The notes under the pieces: model-generated | The model's database searches: none | Told to the model about the DNA's origin: nothing | Seen by the model: only the letters and a program-made list of their open reading frames with translations | Assembly: GCA_033557465.1 (NCBI GenBank) | Contig: CM066043.1 | Coordinates: 80,382,662-80,446,661 of the forward strand | Source: Ichthyophis bannanicus | Taxonomy: Eukaryota; Chordata; Amphibia; Gymnophiona; Ichthyophiidae | Length of the DNA: 64,000 bases | Reading direction: 5' to 3' | Shown here: positions 33,118 to 44,706 of the stretch, in pieces | How the letters are laid out: the number at the start of each line of letters is the position of its first letter | How positions within the stretch are numbered: position 1 is the first letter of the stretch | Made by a program: the position numbers and the translations under genes

Positions 33118-34509
33118 AAATGGAAGAGGAGATGCTGGATAAGGGAAGGGGGAGATACTGGGATATGGGAATAGGGCCCTGAGTCACCCTAGGGACAGAG
33201 CGCACAACTGAAGGATTGTCTGCAGTGTCAGATACCTGCTGGCCCTGCTTGGTAGCTTCTGCAACTAATCAAAATAACTGGACTCTGTTACTTCCAATGG
33301 CAGAATTTAATTACGACAATACAGAATACTAGTCAACCTGGTCTTCATCCTCTCCCACCCCCCACTTTCCCCAATAATGGCGGCTCTTGGCTTCCAGTTC
33401 CAATGGGAATATAATCAGATCTCCATCTTTGCTGTTATAAACACAGTGATTTTATGCCTCAAGAGCCTCCCTCCTGGCATTGTCGCTGTGCTTGATACAC
33501 ACAAACTGTAGAAAAGCAAATCTAATTAGACCAGTAAAGACATTTATGCAGAGAAAGCAAAAAATCTATCCTTTCAGCTTGTCGAGCTAGCCAAAATGGC
33601 AGACTCAAGTGGAAAAGGAGAACGCCTGATAGATGTGAATGTGGCTGGAGGAGACTTAACTATGATCTTGCAAGAGATCAGGGACTCTAAAGCAGAGGTA
33701 GTGGCCACAGTGTCGGAGTGTTTTGATCAATAGTTTGAAAGTATGTTGGGGGTGTGTGGCGCTTGTAGAGCAGCAGTATGTTGTCTGTGAATTGTGAACT
33801 TTTGGACAGAGTTGAAGAGATGGTGAACTGATTCCCCCAGTGCAAAGCTGTGCTTTTAATATGAATTCAGGTCAGGAGTGCCTATATTGTTGAAGATAAG
33901 TGACTTAATTGCAAATTTAAAATAACATACTTAAACGAAGAGAGAGACTGATGAATGATTTGTTCCTCAGCTCCAACATGTAACACATTGTACATTACCA
34001 CTTAGTGAATGATGTACTGCTCTGCTGTGGTGTGTTAAAATGCTCACATATCTATATTGAAACCGCTTGGCCAAAAAGTCTTCAATAAATAAAATATAAA
34101 CAGGGTTTGGATTCCCAGTCAAAAAAGAAACTGAGCATTTCCCAGAGTTGAAACTTCATAAATACTGCTCTGTAACTCAGTAATGCTCAATTAGAAGATT
34201 AGTGTTCTTACTGCTGCTCAATTACATAGAAAATGATGGCAGATAAAGACCATATGGCCTATCAAGTCTTAAAATGAAACCAAAGCACCTTTCTAGTACA
34301 AGATGGCCCCAAAGCTCCCAGATAAGCCCTTGTTTTACAGTCAGAGAGCTGGAAGAGGGTTAAATGCATATTACCCCATTTTATTTATGATTCAGTGATT
34401 GTTTGCTAGTGGGTAACAGAGGATATTATGGGGGTCATGAATTCGACATCCGTCAACTGACGTTCTGATACGCAAATCAGACACATCCCCAGATTTTAGA
34501 ATGCCAGGT
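33118..34509. other. Intron with possible L1 ORF1 start and a CR1 tail
   Basis: At 33598-33729 the plus strand reads MADSSGKGERLIDVNVAGGD then LTMILQEIRDSKAEVVATVS before a stop. It resembles the coiled-coil start of L1 ORF1 proteins but is too short to be sure. At 34205-34275 lies a minus-strand CR1 3' tail (gatggcagataaagaccata). The rest shows no gene. Confidence 0.4.
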
Positions 34510-34850
34510 AAGGTACTCACTTGTAACAGGTGTTCTCCGGGAAAAGCAGGAATCAGTCCTTACATATGGGTGATGTCGGCACCGACAGAGCCCGCGCAAA
34601 GCATTTCCCCAGCTTTCAAAGAAAGCCTTTGGGACATGCTGCCATGCATGCATGGTTTATGTTTATGTTTAATCATTTGATATACCGCTCAGGCCAAAGC
34701 ATCAGAGTGGTTTACAATACAATATAATTACAGAAAATATGAACCTTCCTGCCCAAGGGTGCCATCTTGCTCAGCCAGATGACATAGCTAGGACGGCAGT
34801 AAAACTAAAATAAGGTAGGGAGGCAACTCCCAGGGGGAGGAGGGAGGGTT
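34510..34850 (+). repeat. DIRS D terminal repeat, left (3') copy, with an L2 tail inserted
   Basis: The stretch acttgtaacaggtgttctcc through gccatgcatgcatgg is the inverse of the right copy, then resumes at ccttcctgcccaagg. Between them, 34656-34741 is an L2-type 3' tail (gatataccgctcaggcc ... gagtggtttacaatac) that the right copy lacks. The insertion is therefore later than the element. Confidence 0.82.
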
Positions 34851-34946
34851 GTGAGGACTGATTCCTGCTGTTTCTGAAGAACACTTGTTACAGGTGAGTA
34901 ACTATGCTTTCTCCAGCAACAAGCAGGAAGTCAGTCCTTACATATA
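34850..34946 (+). repeat. DIRS D internal complementary region
   Basis: The joined complements of the left end (gtgaggactgattcctgctg) and the right end (ctccagcaacaagcaggaag) meet at aactatgcttt, as in DIRS A and B. Confidence 0.85.
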
Positions 34947-35117
34947 AGACTCCCTGGCTGCCGAGGACCGAACCGAGACAGCACCACCGGTGATCAATTG
35001 GGTAGCTGTGAGCTGCAGAAGAGGAGTCCCCACTGAGAGACTCTGCAAGACCCTAGCGTCCAGCGACACTATCACTCCGGTAGTCTGAACACAGAAGAGT
35101 CGGAGGGCAGGAGTTGC

Positions 35118-36328
35118 CTATACCCCTAGAATATTACAGAGTACTGCCTGACCAAACGCACTGTCCCTGCGGGACTCGCTCTCCAGGCAATAGTGAGCTG
35201 CGAACATATGAATTGAAGACCATGTGGTGGCCTTGCATATCTCCGTCACCATCACTGAGCGGAGGCTGGCCACAGATGTGGCCAGTGCCCTCACACGATG
35301 CGCTGTGATCCGGTGCTCAAGGGAGAGGCCAGTTCGCCGACAGACAAGGGCAATAAAATCTGCCACCCAAGTGGACAGAGTTTGCTTAGTCAAGGGGAGC
35401 CCCAGTCTACTGGCGTCATAAGACACGAAAAGCTAAGGAGCTTTATGGTTGGCCTGAGTATGCTGTAAGTAGAGAGACAGGGCCTTTTGCAGTCCAGTAT
35501 ATGAAGGACTAGTTCCTCTCTGTGAGAATGAGGTCGCAGGAAGAAGATGGGGAAGACCACCTCCTGGTTGATGTGGAAAGGAGATACCACCTTCGGGAGG
35601 AATTTGGGGGGTATGCAGAGCATTACCCTGTTCTTATAGAACCTCATATAAGGCAGATCCACCACCAAGGCCTAGAGTTCACTCACTCTTCGAGTGGACG
35701 TGAGGGCCACCAGAAAGGCCACTTTCCAAGGCAGGTACCGTAGGTGGCAAGGGGCTCGAACAGCAGTCTGGCGAGCTGGGAGAGCACCAAACTGAAGTCT
35801 CATTATGCCGGTAGAGGGCGGGCTTGGATAACAGGGGGGGCCCCCAGGGGAAACCTGGAGAACAGGGGGGGGCCCCCAGGGGAAACCTGGATAACAGGGG
35901 GGGCCCCCAGGGGAAACCTGGAGAACAGGGGGGGCCCCCAGGGGACACCTGGAGAACAGGGGGGGCCCCCAGGGGACACCTGGAGAACAGGGGGGGCCCC
36001 CAGGGGACACCTGGAGAACAGGGGGGCCCCCAGGGGAAACCTGGAGAACAGGGGGGCCCCCAGGGGAAACCTGGAGACCAGAGGCTGGCTTGATAGGGAT
36101 TTTTCCCTCGATAGGGTGGTGTTGAGCGGCTATGGCGCTCAGATGTATCCTCACCGAGTTAGACTTCAGCCTGATGTGCGACAGGTGTAGTAGGTACTGA
36201 AGCACGAGTTGCACCTGGCAGGAGAAGGGATTTTCCTCCTTCTCCGCACACCAGATGGAGAACCTTCTCCACTTAAAGACATACGCCCATCTGGTAGAGA
36301 GTTTCCGGGAGGCCAGTAGGACCTCCAA
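35118..36328 (-). pseudogene. DIRS D tyrosine recombinase with an internal repeat expansion
   Basis: The frame 36328-35672 encodes MEVLLASRKLSTRWAYVFKW, an arm domain that reaches HLSAIAAQHHPIEGKIPIKP. A Pro/Gly-rich expansion of about 85 residues (units of SPGGPPVLQV type) follows. YLPWKVAFLVALTSTRRVSE then gives the first catalytic block with an intact Arg. Later frames give FLPKVVSPFHINQEVVFPIF and ITAHRVRALATSVASL (HxxR), and WSSIHMFAAHYCLE supplies the catalytic Tyr. All key residues are present. Frame breaks near 35670 and 35420 inactivate it. Confidence 0.85.
35823..36080. repeat. 31 bp G/C-rich minisatellite inside the recombinase gene
   Basis: About eight to nine tandem units are present. 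The unit is aacctggagaacaggggggg followed by cccccagggga. Spacing of the cctgg word is 32, 31, 31, 31, 31, 30 and 30 bp, from 35854 to 36070. Units differ by the G-run length (6 to 8), ggaa against ggac, and gaga against gata. The G-runs and C-runs could form hairpins or quadruplexes. Confidence 0.95.
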
Positions 36329-36650
36329 CGTCTCCCGGGAGGTTGAAAGGAGCCAACACTACCGTTTCAGCAGCCATGCTGTTAGTGACCCCAGACTGGG
36401 GTGCAGGAGGGAGCCCTCCTCTTGGGACAGTAGGACCAGAGCTCATCCCAGTGGGACCAGGAGTGCTACCGACAGGGAAAGCAACAGAGGGAACCATGGT
36501 TGCCTGGACCACCTGGGAGCAATCAGTATAATGGACGCTTTCTCGCTTTGGACCTTGAATAGGGTCTTGGCAAACAGGGGGGGGAGGGGGGGGTCGGTGG
36601 GAATGCTTAGAGCAAGCCCTCGGACCATGGAATCAGGAAGGTATCTGCCA

Positions 36651-37115
36651 CTACTCTCCCCGGATGCAGATGGTGTGAGCAGAAAGCAGGGAAGCTGTGC
36701 ACTGTCCGGGGAGGTGAAAAAATCCATCACGGGCCAGCCCCAGAGGTGGAAGAGCCTGTTTGGGGTTCAAGCGCCACTCGTATGGGCGAAGGACTCTGCT
36801 CAGCCTGTCCGCTAAGCAGTTGTCCTGTCCTGGTAAGTATACCACTCACAGGAGCATGTTGTTGCACACTGCAAAGGAGATGAGGGCTACCACCTCTTGG
36901 CAGAGGGAGTACAAGCCCGTGCCCCCCTGCTTGTTGATATAAAACATGGCAACCTGGTTGTCCGTCTGGATCAGGACTGGTCGGTGCTGGAGGCAGTGCG
37001 AAATGCTTGCAGGGTCAGGAAGATTGCCCTGAGTTACAGGAGATTGATCTGCAAGAGAGACTCCTACTGGGACCAGCTGCCTTGTGTGCGGTGGTCCCCG
37101 CAATGCGCCTCCCAT
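36651..37115 (-). pseudogene. DIRS D RNase H
   Basis: LIQTDNQVAMFYINKQGGTG lies within 37115-36846, and YLPGQDNCLADRLSRVLRPY within 36845-36651. These are the last catalytic blocks of the A/B-lineage RNase H, found in two frames. The first block lies in the frame above 37064. The post-RNase H segment is readable at 36730-36443 (FAKTLFKVQSEKASIILIAP). Confidence 0.75.
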
Positions 37116-37287
37116 CCCAGGAGGGAGGCATCTATTATGCGGGTACCTGGAATGGCATTCCTGACTGGAGGTGGCGCACGTTTTGCCACCAGGTGAGGGA
37201 CTCTGCTAGTTGGCGGGTAACTCTGACCCTGTCCCTTAGCCTGCCCGTGCCTTGAGTCCATTGTGAGCAGAGGCACCATTGGGCTGT

Positions 37288-38153
37288 CTATATGTGCAGA
37301 CGGGCCAATGGTGTGACATGGATCATCGAGGCCATGTGGCCTAGCAGCTGGAGGAAGAGGCGAGCCGGCACGGACTGGCAGCGTTGCACCTCTCCTGCCA
37401 GATGCATGAGGCGGTCTGCCCTTTCTCTTGGGAGGATGGCCTTGACTTGCAACATGTCTAAATGAGTCCCTATGAACTCCAGGCTTTGGGCTGGAGAGAG
37501 ATGGGACTTGAGGTAGTTGATGACAAACCCCAGGTGCTGCAGTAGGCGGGTTGACCGCTCTGCAGCCTGACTGACCTCCGAGGCCGTGCCACCCATGATG
37601 AGCCAGTCGTTCAGGTAGGGGAAGACAAGAGCCACTTGTAGGTGCAGGTAGGCAGCTACCACCGCCAAGCACTTAGTAAAGACCATTGGCGAGGAGGCTA
37701 GGCAGCAGGGGAGTGCTCTGTACTGGTAGTGCCCTTTTCCCACTACAAACCACAGGTACTGCCTATGGGAGGGATGGATCAGGATGTGAATGTATGCATC
37801 CTTTAGGTCCAAGGAGCACAGCTACTCTTTCTGGTGAAGGTAAGGCAGCAGTGTTCCAAGGGAGAGCATCTTGAACTTCTCTCTCACCACAAACTTGTTA
37901 AGGTTTTGTAGGTCTAGTATAGGCTGAGGTCCCCTGTTCTTTTGCGGACAAGGAAGTACCTTGAGTAGAAACCCTTTCCCCAGAGATGCTTAGGTACAGG
38001 CTCCACTGCCTTGTTCCTGAGCAGACCTGCAAGCTCTGAGAGCAGAGGGTCTGGTAAAGGAGAGGTTGCACTGGCTCTCCTGGAAGGAACCTGGGTGGTA
38101 CTTGTAAGTAGAGGAAGTATCCCTCCTTTACCACCTGCAGCACCTTGGGCCAC
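37288..38153 (-). pseudogene. DIRS D reverse transcriptase
   Basis: The fingers region (KGFYSRYFLVRKRTGDLSLY) lies near 37990-37914. The palm frame 37812-37288 starts MDLKDAYIHILIHPSHRQYL with the first catalytic Asp. YRALPCCLASSPMVFTKC follows, then VFPYLNDWLI at about 37620-37597. The motif is YLND where the family has YLDD, so one catalytic Asp has become Asn. QLLGHMASMIHVTPLARLH follows. A frame break lies near 37900. Confidence 0.85.
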
Positions 38154-38382
38154 TCGTGGGCAAAGAATGCCAGGGGGCCCCCTGTGGGCTGGTGGAGGTC
38201 TCCCGGGGGAGGGGAGGCCCTGCCCAGGGAGTCAAAAGTTCTCCTCTGGTTGGGCTAGAGCTGGGGCCTGGGGCTTCTGCCATGCCTCTTAAGGTGAGGC
38301 CCCTGTTGCTGGCCCAAGGAGGATTGGTAGTGGTGACTCTGTTGGAAGTGCCCCTTTTTTCCTTGAATAGGGTCTTTTCCCC

Positions 38383-39613
38383 CTAGGATTTTTTGCGGGG
38401 AAAGGAAGAGGTATTCTTTGAAAGCCTCTGGCAGGTCACCACTTCGGCTTCTATCTCAGCCACCTTGTCAGTCATGAGTTTGCCAAGCAGATTCTCACCA
38501 GTGCAGAGGATGTCAAGCAGCTTGTCCTGGAGCCATTGCTCGATGTCCAAGGACTCTAGCCAGGCTTGGCATCGAGCCCAGATGCCAGCCGCTGCTACTC
38601 GAGCTGCTAACTCGAATCCATCGTAGGTCGCCCGGGAGGGGAACTTCAAGCAGTCCTTGACCTCAGAAGTCAAAGCCTGGAACCATTAGAGAGGTTCCCT
38701 GGCCAACCCCGCTGAGAAGCCGGAAAACTCCTGGGTCAGGGCCTTCAGATACGTGCCTATGGATTCGACAACCCAACATCGAACCATGTAGCACTTGTAA
38801 CTGAGGACACTGAGGGCTCTAGCATCCCTTCTGGGGAGGGGGGGGGGGGAGATAGAAGAGTAAAGTTTCTGACTTTTGAGGTTTTGCATGGTTGACTCGA
38901 CAATCATGGAGTTATGTGGGAGTTGGGGCTTGTGGAATCCCAACCCCTTCCTGACATGGTATATGGCGTTGAGGCGTTGACTGACCACTGGCACTGATGC
39001 TGGGGTCTCCCACATTTGTAACAGTAGCTGCTTGAGGATCGGCTGCACTGGCACCATGAGAGTGTCATTGGGTGGAGGCTCGAACTGGAGGATCTCCAGT
39101 TCCTCAGTGAGTGGGTCCTCCTCTGCCTTGGTTTGCACAGAGGCGGCTCTGGCCATATCCCTGACAAAGTCATGTAAGGTCATGTCCTCGGGCAGAGAAT
39201 GGCGCCGGGGGAGACGGGTCCAAGGGGACGACTCGGAGCCATCTGCTTTCTGGGGAGGCCTTGTTGTCGGTCTCCCACTTGGAGTCGAGGGGGGGAAGAC
39301 GAGTCTGTGGGTCTCCTGGGGTCCGAATCTCAGAAACTGGTCGGGAGGATCGAATGCCCAAGGAATGAGACCGGGACCTCGACCGGGGCTGAGTGAGCTT
39401 GGCTTGACGACCGGAGACTCCCCTGCAGTCGGGGGCCCGGTGGTTGGGGCAGATGATGTGAACGAACCAGACATCATTGCCTGCTGCATGGCCAGGATAG
39501 CAGTGATGTTCTGCTCCATGGCTGCCATTCTGGATTCCAAGCCAGAAGGCTCCGCAGCTTTTGAATGAGCACAGAAGATCTTGGGCCCGGCACCAGCACT
39601 CTCGTGAGTGCAT
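38383..39613 (-). pseudogene. DIRS D gag, C-terminal two thirds
   Basis: The frame 39540-38686 (284 codons) starts MESRMAAMEQNITAILAMQQ. MTLHDFVRDMARAASVQTKA, MVPVQPILKQLLLQMWETPA and QLPHNSMIVESTMQNLKSQK are the blocks shared with A and B. The frame 38673-38383 adds EVKDCLKFPSRATYDGFELA and ILCTGENLLGKL. It lacks the N-terminus, which lies on the other side of the CR1 insertion. Confidence 0.82.
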
Positions 39614-39779
39614 CCTCCATGAGGACTACGGTCTTGAGGAACCTTGCATGGTCTCCGCCAGCTGAGGAATCCTTTTTGAGAATCCTGGTGGGATGTGTCT
39701 TCAGTAGCAGACTGGCTAATCTACTGAAGAGGGCTTTAAACTAGATTCATTGGGGATGAGTGAAGAAAGCCCCCAGGTA

Positions 39780-40480
39780 AGTGAAACATTAAATACCTTT
39801 ATGGAACTGGGTAAAAGGGGCAACATATGGAAAGTGGTGTATATAAATGCCTGTAGCATGGGAAATAAGATCCCAGATGTTGAAGCTTTAATGGGAGAGG
39901 TCAACTTGGATTTAGTGGCAGTAACAGAAACATGGTTCATAGAAAATCATGACTGGGATGTAACTATACCAGGCTATACTTTATTCAGAAAGGACAGGGT
40001 AGGAAGAAGGGGAGGGGGAGTGGCACTATATGTAAAAATTATTATTAAAGCTCTGGAATTACAGAGCTTAAAAGGGATAGAGGAGGCACTGTGGGTTAAA
40101 CTAGAAAGAGGGAAAGAAAATCTATTTGCATTGGCGTGATATACAGACCTCCCTCACAAGAGGAAGGTGGACAGAGAGTTAATTGAAGACATACGCAGCA
40201 TTGCTAGGAAAGGGGAAGTGCTATTGGTACATTCCTCCTGCAGTATCATCTAGAAGTAAGACGATCCTGGATTCTCTACAGGGAGAACAATTCAGGCAAC
40301 TGGTAACAGAACCCACATGTGAAGGGGCCATAGTGGACTTGGTGCTTACCAATGGTGAAAATATTTCTGATGTTATAGTGGGAGATCATTTTGCATCCAG
40401 TGATCACAAGACGGTGTGGTTCAGTATTAGGACTAGGGCTGTTAAATCCATTCAAAAGCAAGGGTCTTAGACTTTAGGAA
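39780..40480 (+). pseudogene. CR1 (copy 1) endonuclease
   Basis: YINACSMGNKIPDVEALMGE, DLVAVTETWFIENHDWDV and GRRGGGVALYVKI are the first blocks of the endonuclease fold, with the catalytic Glu in VTETW. After a frame break near 40140, REQFRQLVTEPTCEGAIVDL and GDHFASSDHKTVWFSI end the domain with the catalytic SDH. The DFN region between them is lost or out of frame. Confidence 0.8.
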
Positions 40481-40522
40481 AACTAACTTTGCCAAGATGG
40501 GCCAATACCTCTGGGAGTCATT

Positions 40523-42636
40523 ATTTATTTTATTTATTTATTTTATTTAACAGTTTCTTCTATACCGCCCCTTCCAGAGATCAGGGGCGGTTTACATTGA
40601 ACAAAATTAACATACTTCCGTATATTTTACATGGAACATGTTTTAACTATATACACGTTTTGTTACATGGAACATATTTTTAACGTTAACAATAACACTT
40701 TTTTAAAACCTATGTACAGGTTATGAAACATGGAGCATAACAGTTAATTAACGGTAGTTATTTACATTAGTGATATAGCCGTCAGTTTGGGTAAATCTTT
40801 TGGATTTTGTGTATAGTAAGGTAAGTATCTTTCTTGTGTTAGTCATTTGTTCTGTCTTGAGGACTGTGGATATTTTTTTGTGATTGTCTTGGAGAGGTTT
40901 TTTGTTGGTAGGGGATCTCAAAGTGTTTTGTAAAAAGGTATGTTTTTAATTCCTTTTTGAATTGGTGGAGGTCCTTTATCATGCGGAGGGTTAATGGAAT
41001 TTCATTCCAGAGGGTAGGGGCAGCAAAGGAGAAGGCTCTATCGCTTGTTGTTGCTTTGGTTTTTCTGAAATTTGTCTTTATGTTGAGGGAGTGGGTTGTG
41101 TTCTGTCTGCGCGTTCTAGTTTCTGATGGGGGTTGTATTAGTGTAGATAATTGTGAGGGAGAGATGTTATTAATGAGTTTAAAAGTAGTTAGGAGGATTT
41201 TATATTTTATTTGGCTGCATATGGGGAGCCAATGCAGGTCTAAAAGTATTGGGGTCACATGGTCTGTTAGTTTAGCTTTTGTAACCATCTTGGCGCATAT
41301 GTTTTGGGCCCTTTGGAGGAGGTATATGCTTTTTAGTGGTAAGCCGTTTAGGAGACTATTACAGTAGTCGAAGTGGGGGGTGATGAGGGAGTTGACTACT
41401 GATCTAAAATCATGTGTGTTGAGTAGGGGTCTCAGATGTTGTATTGTCTTGAGTTTATAGAATATGGTTTTTACTGTATGTTTTATGTGTGGGAGCATGG
41501 TGAGTGAGTGGTCCAGAATTATTCCAAGGTACTTTACCTCCTTTTTAACAGGTATTGGTGTGTTACTTATTGTGATTGTAGTAGGGTAGTTATAGTCAGT
41601 GTCAGGTTTTCTCGTTATGAACATTGCTTCTGTTTTTTTGAGATTGATGCTTAGGTGATTGTCTTCAAGCCATGTGGTAGTCTCACTCATGCACTGGAGT
41701 AAGCCATCATATTTGGGGTTGTTGGGGTTTATGGGTATGGCAAGCATGATATCATCCGCGTATATGAAATGGTTGATTTTATACTTCTTGAATATGTTTG
41801 TAATTGGCTGGAGGTATAAATTGAAGAGGAGGGCGGAGAGGGCTGATCCTTGAGGGATACCTTGACCTTGAGGGAAAGTTTCTGATGTTTCTTTACCTAA
41901 TTGTATCCGTATTAATCTGTGTGAAATGTATGATTTGAACCATTCAAGGACTGTCCCTCCTATTTTTAAATGCAGCGGATAGGTCTATGAAGAGGAGAAG
42001 GAAACCTTTGCTATTTTCATTAGTGCCTCTGATGAGGAGGTCTGTCAGAGCGATTAGGAGGGTTTCAACTCCATGGGAGGGGCGGAATCCAAATTGATGC
42101 GCATCAAGGAGTTTGTGCTCATCTATGTAGCCCTGTAGTTGGAGTTGTATGGTTTTTTCTATTATTTTGGCGGTTAGAGGTATGCTAGCTATTGGCCTGT
42201 AAGAGTTGGGGTCCTTTGGGTCAAGTTTATTGTTTTTTTATTACGGGACGGATCGAGGAGAGCTTTAGGGGGTTGGGCATAGTTCCTTGTGAGAGTGATT
42301 GGTTTACTATGTGTTGGATGTTTTCTGCAAGGAAGTCCTTAGTATACTTGATCCATGACACCGGGCATGGGTCAAGCGGGGAGGTTGTGGTGTTGATCAT
42401 TGTTATAATATTAAGGATGTGTTTTCGTTCAACCTTGTGAAAGGTTGTCCATTCATAGTTACTGTCCTGTATATATTCTATCGTGGTGGTTGGAGAGTAT
42501 GGTTTTACCTTTAATTTTTCAGCAAAATGAGATGCTAAGGTTTGTATGCTTATGTCTTGGTTCGGTTCTGGGTTAAGTGGTTTTGTTAGCGTTTTTACGA
42601 TTGAGAAGAGTTCTCTTGGTCGGTTGAGAGCAAGAT
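40523..42636 (-). mobile_element. L2-type LINE, nested in CR1 copy 1
   Basis: The 3' end is at the left: a ttattttatttatttatttt run on the plus strand, then the hairpin ctataccgccccttccagag and ggggcggtttacattgaac. RT lies at 40839-41747 and continues at 42227-42636 in another frame. It is 5' truncated within the linker region (NRPRELFSIVKTLTK). The 5 bp target duplication is tcatt. Confidence 0.85.
40839..42636 (-). pseudogene. L2 reverse transcriptase (nested copy)
   Basis: The upstream part 42636-42227 holds PLDPCPVSWIKYTKDFLAEN and LSSIRPVIKK. The part at 41747-40839 begins just after the catalytic motif and holds DNHLSINLKKTEAMFITRKP, VKYLGIILDHSLTMLPHIKH, ITPHFDYCNSLLNGLPLKSI and LLDLHWLPICSQIKYKILLT. 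The LHWLP...IxYKIL block is typical of L2/Rex1-like LINEs. The region between (about 41750-42225) carries the YxDD area in broken frames. Confidence 0.82.
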
Positions 42637-44640
42637 TCATTAGCGGGATGGGAACAACTGGGGGATGTAGAAAAACAGTGGGCAAAACTGAAAGGGGATA
42701 TTTTAAGGGCAACCAACCTTTTTGTTAAAATGGTAAATAAAAGGAAAAGGAAAAGAAGACCGCTATGGTTTTCGAAAGAAGTAGCTGAAAAGGTGAAGAA
42801 AAAGAGGGAGATCTTCATGAAATACAAGAGATCACAGAGAGAGGAAAAACTTAGAGAAACCAGCAAAGTATTCAGGAAAGCAAAGATTGAAAAAGAGGAG
42901 GAAATATTCAATACAATAAAATGGGGAGATAAGACATTTTTCAGATATGTTAGTGAGAAGAGGAAGGGCAAAAGTGGTATTGTCAGACTCGAGGGTGAAG
43001 GGGAGGAATATGTAGAAGCTGATGAGGATAAAGCGGAATTGCTTAATAAATATTTCTGTTCTGTGTTCACAGATGAAGAACCAGGAGAAGAACCTCAGAA
43101 AACACCCATAAACAGGAACAGAAGCGAGGGGCATCTTGAACAATTTTCAGAAGACTGTGTTCATGAGAAACTAGCTAAACTTAAAGTAGACAAAGCAATG
43201 GGGCCAGATGGGATACACCCTAGAATACCGAGGGAACTTGGAGACGTTCTAGCAGCTCCACTGACTGACCTTTTCAATTCCTCGTTGGAGTCAGGAGTGG
43301 TGCCAAAGGACTGGAGAGAGGGTCATGTGGTGCCTTTACACAAAAGTGGAAGGAAGGATGTGGCTGAAAACTACAGGCCGATTAATTTAACTTCGGTGGT
43401 GAGTAAATTATTGGAAGCGCTGATGAAAGAGAAAATAGTGAGGTTTCTGGAGTCCAGCGGATTAGAGGATCAGAGGCAGCATGGATTCACCAGAGGAAGG
43501 TCTTGTCAGACAAATATGATTGATTTCGATGACTGGGTGACCAGGAAGTTGGACTGAGGGAAAGCCCTAGATGTGGTGTATTTAGATTTCAGTAAAGCCT
43601 TTGACACTGTTCTTCAAAGGCGACTTATAAACAAACTGAGCACCCTAAAGTTACTGCTTGGGTTAGAAATTGGTTGAGTGGGAGGTGACAAAGGGTATAG
43701 GTAAGTGGAGCTCACTCTGAGGAGAAGGAGGTTACCAGTGGTGTGCCCCAGGGATCTGTCCTTGGTCCAATTCTTTTTAACATCTTTGTTAGTGATATAG
43801 CGTAAGGGCTGTTAGATAAGGTTAGCCTCTTTGCAGATGATACCAAAATCTGCAATAGAGTAGATGTAGATAACATGAGGAGGGATCTAGCTAAGCTTGA
43901 AGAATGGTCTAGAATTTGGCAGCTGAGATTTAATGTTAAAAAATCCAAGATCATGCATTTGGGCTGCAGCAATCCAAGGGAGCAATATAGTATAGGGGGT
44001 GAAGTACTTTTGTCCACTAAAGAAGAGCGGGACCTAGGTGTGATGATGTCTGATGAACTTAAAGTAGCTGACAGGTAGAAAAGGAGACAGCAAAAGCTAG
44101 AAGGATGCTTGGGTGCATACGGAGAAGAATGGCTAGCAGAAAAAAAGGAGGTGATAGTGCCTCTGTATAAGTCTTTGGTGCGACCTCATTTGGAGTATAG
44201 TGTGCAATTCTGGAGACCACACCTTCAAAAGGATATAAACAGGCTGGAGTCAGTAGAGAGGGTGGCTACTAAAATGGTTAGTGGTCCTTCATTATAAAGC
44301 ATATGAGGACAGACTTAAGGATCTTAATATGTATACTTTAGAGGATAGGCAGGATAGAGGTGATATGATAGAGATGTTTAAATACCTCCGTGGTATAAAT
44401 GCACAGGAGGAGAGCCTCTTTCAATTGAAAGCAAGCTCTGCTACGAAACGACATGGGATGAGGGTGAAAGGGGATAGATTCAGGAGTGGTATGTGGAAAT
44501 ATTTCTTTATGGAAAGGGTGGTAGATCCGTGGAATAGTCTCCCAGTGGAGGTGGTAGAGATGAGGACAGTATCTGAATTCAAAGAAGAATGGGACAAACA
44601 GAGGGGATCTCTAAAGGAAAAAAGGGGACTGTTGTAGTGG
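42637..44640 (+). pseudogene. CR1 (copy 1) reverse transcriptase
   Basis: The frame 42730-43557 (275 codons) encodes WFSKEVAEKVKKKREIFMKY, then KVDKAMGPDGIHPRIPREL, WREGHVVPLHKSGRKDVAEN and HGFTRGRSCQTNMIDFDDWV, ending at a stop near 43556. SKAFDTV follows in a new frame. [16 protein letters not shown] is near 43740 and LFADDTKICN near 43830 with the catalytic pair intact. Frames 43875-44297 and 44281-44637 carry [20 protein letters not shown] and the C-terminal MERVVDPWNSLPVEVVEM. Confidence 0.87.
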
Positions 44641-44706
44641 TTGTTATGGAAGGGCAGAATAGATAGGCCATGTGGTCTTTTTCTGTCATCATATTTCTAT
44701 GTTTTT

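Larger units (their letters stand above)
39655..44706 (+). mobile_element. CR1 LINE (copy 1), broken by an L2
   Basis: A plus-strand CR1 with 5' sequence (gcagactggctaatctactg), an endonuclease start at 39780-40480, an L2 insertion at 40523-42636, then linker and RT to about 44637. Its 3' tail (ggccatgtggtctttttctg) ends near 44706. The flanks tcatt at 40518-40522 and 42637-42641 are the L2 target duplication. The copy at 54825-57752 shows the uninterrupted join. It lies inside the gag of DIRS D. Confidence 0.9.

Noticed and set aside
35823..36080. CRISPR-like array.
   Set aside because: Units are contiguous and about 31 bp with no unique spacers. The window is vertebrate and the array lies inside a transposon gene. 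It is a minisatellite.
35744..36190. A collagen-like Gly/Pro-rich plus-strand frame (GEQGG-type repeats).
   Set aside because: It is the antisense of the minisatellite inside the DIRS D recombinase. The Gly-rich repeats follow from the 31 bp unit.
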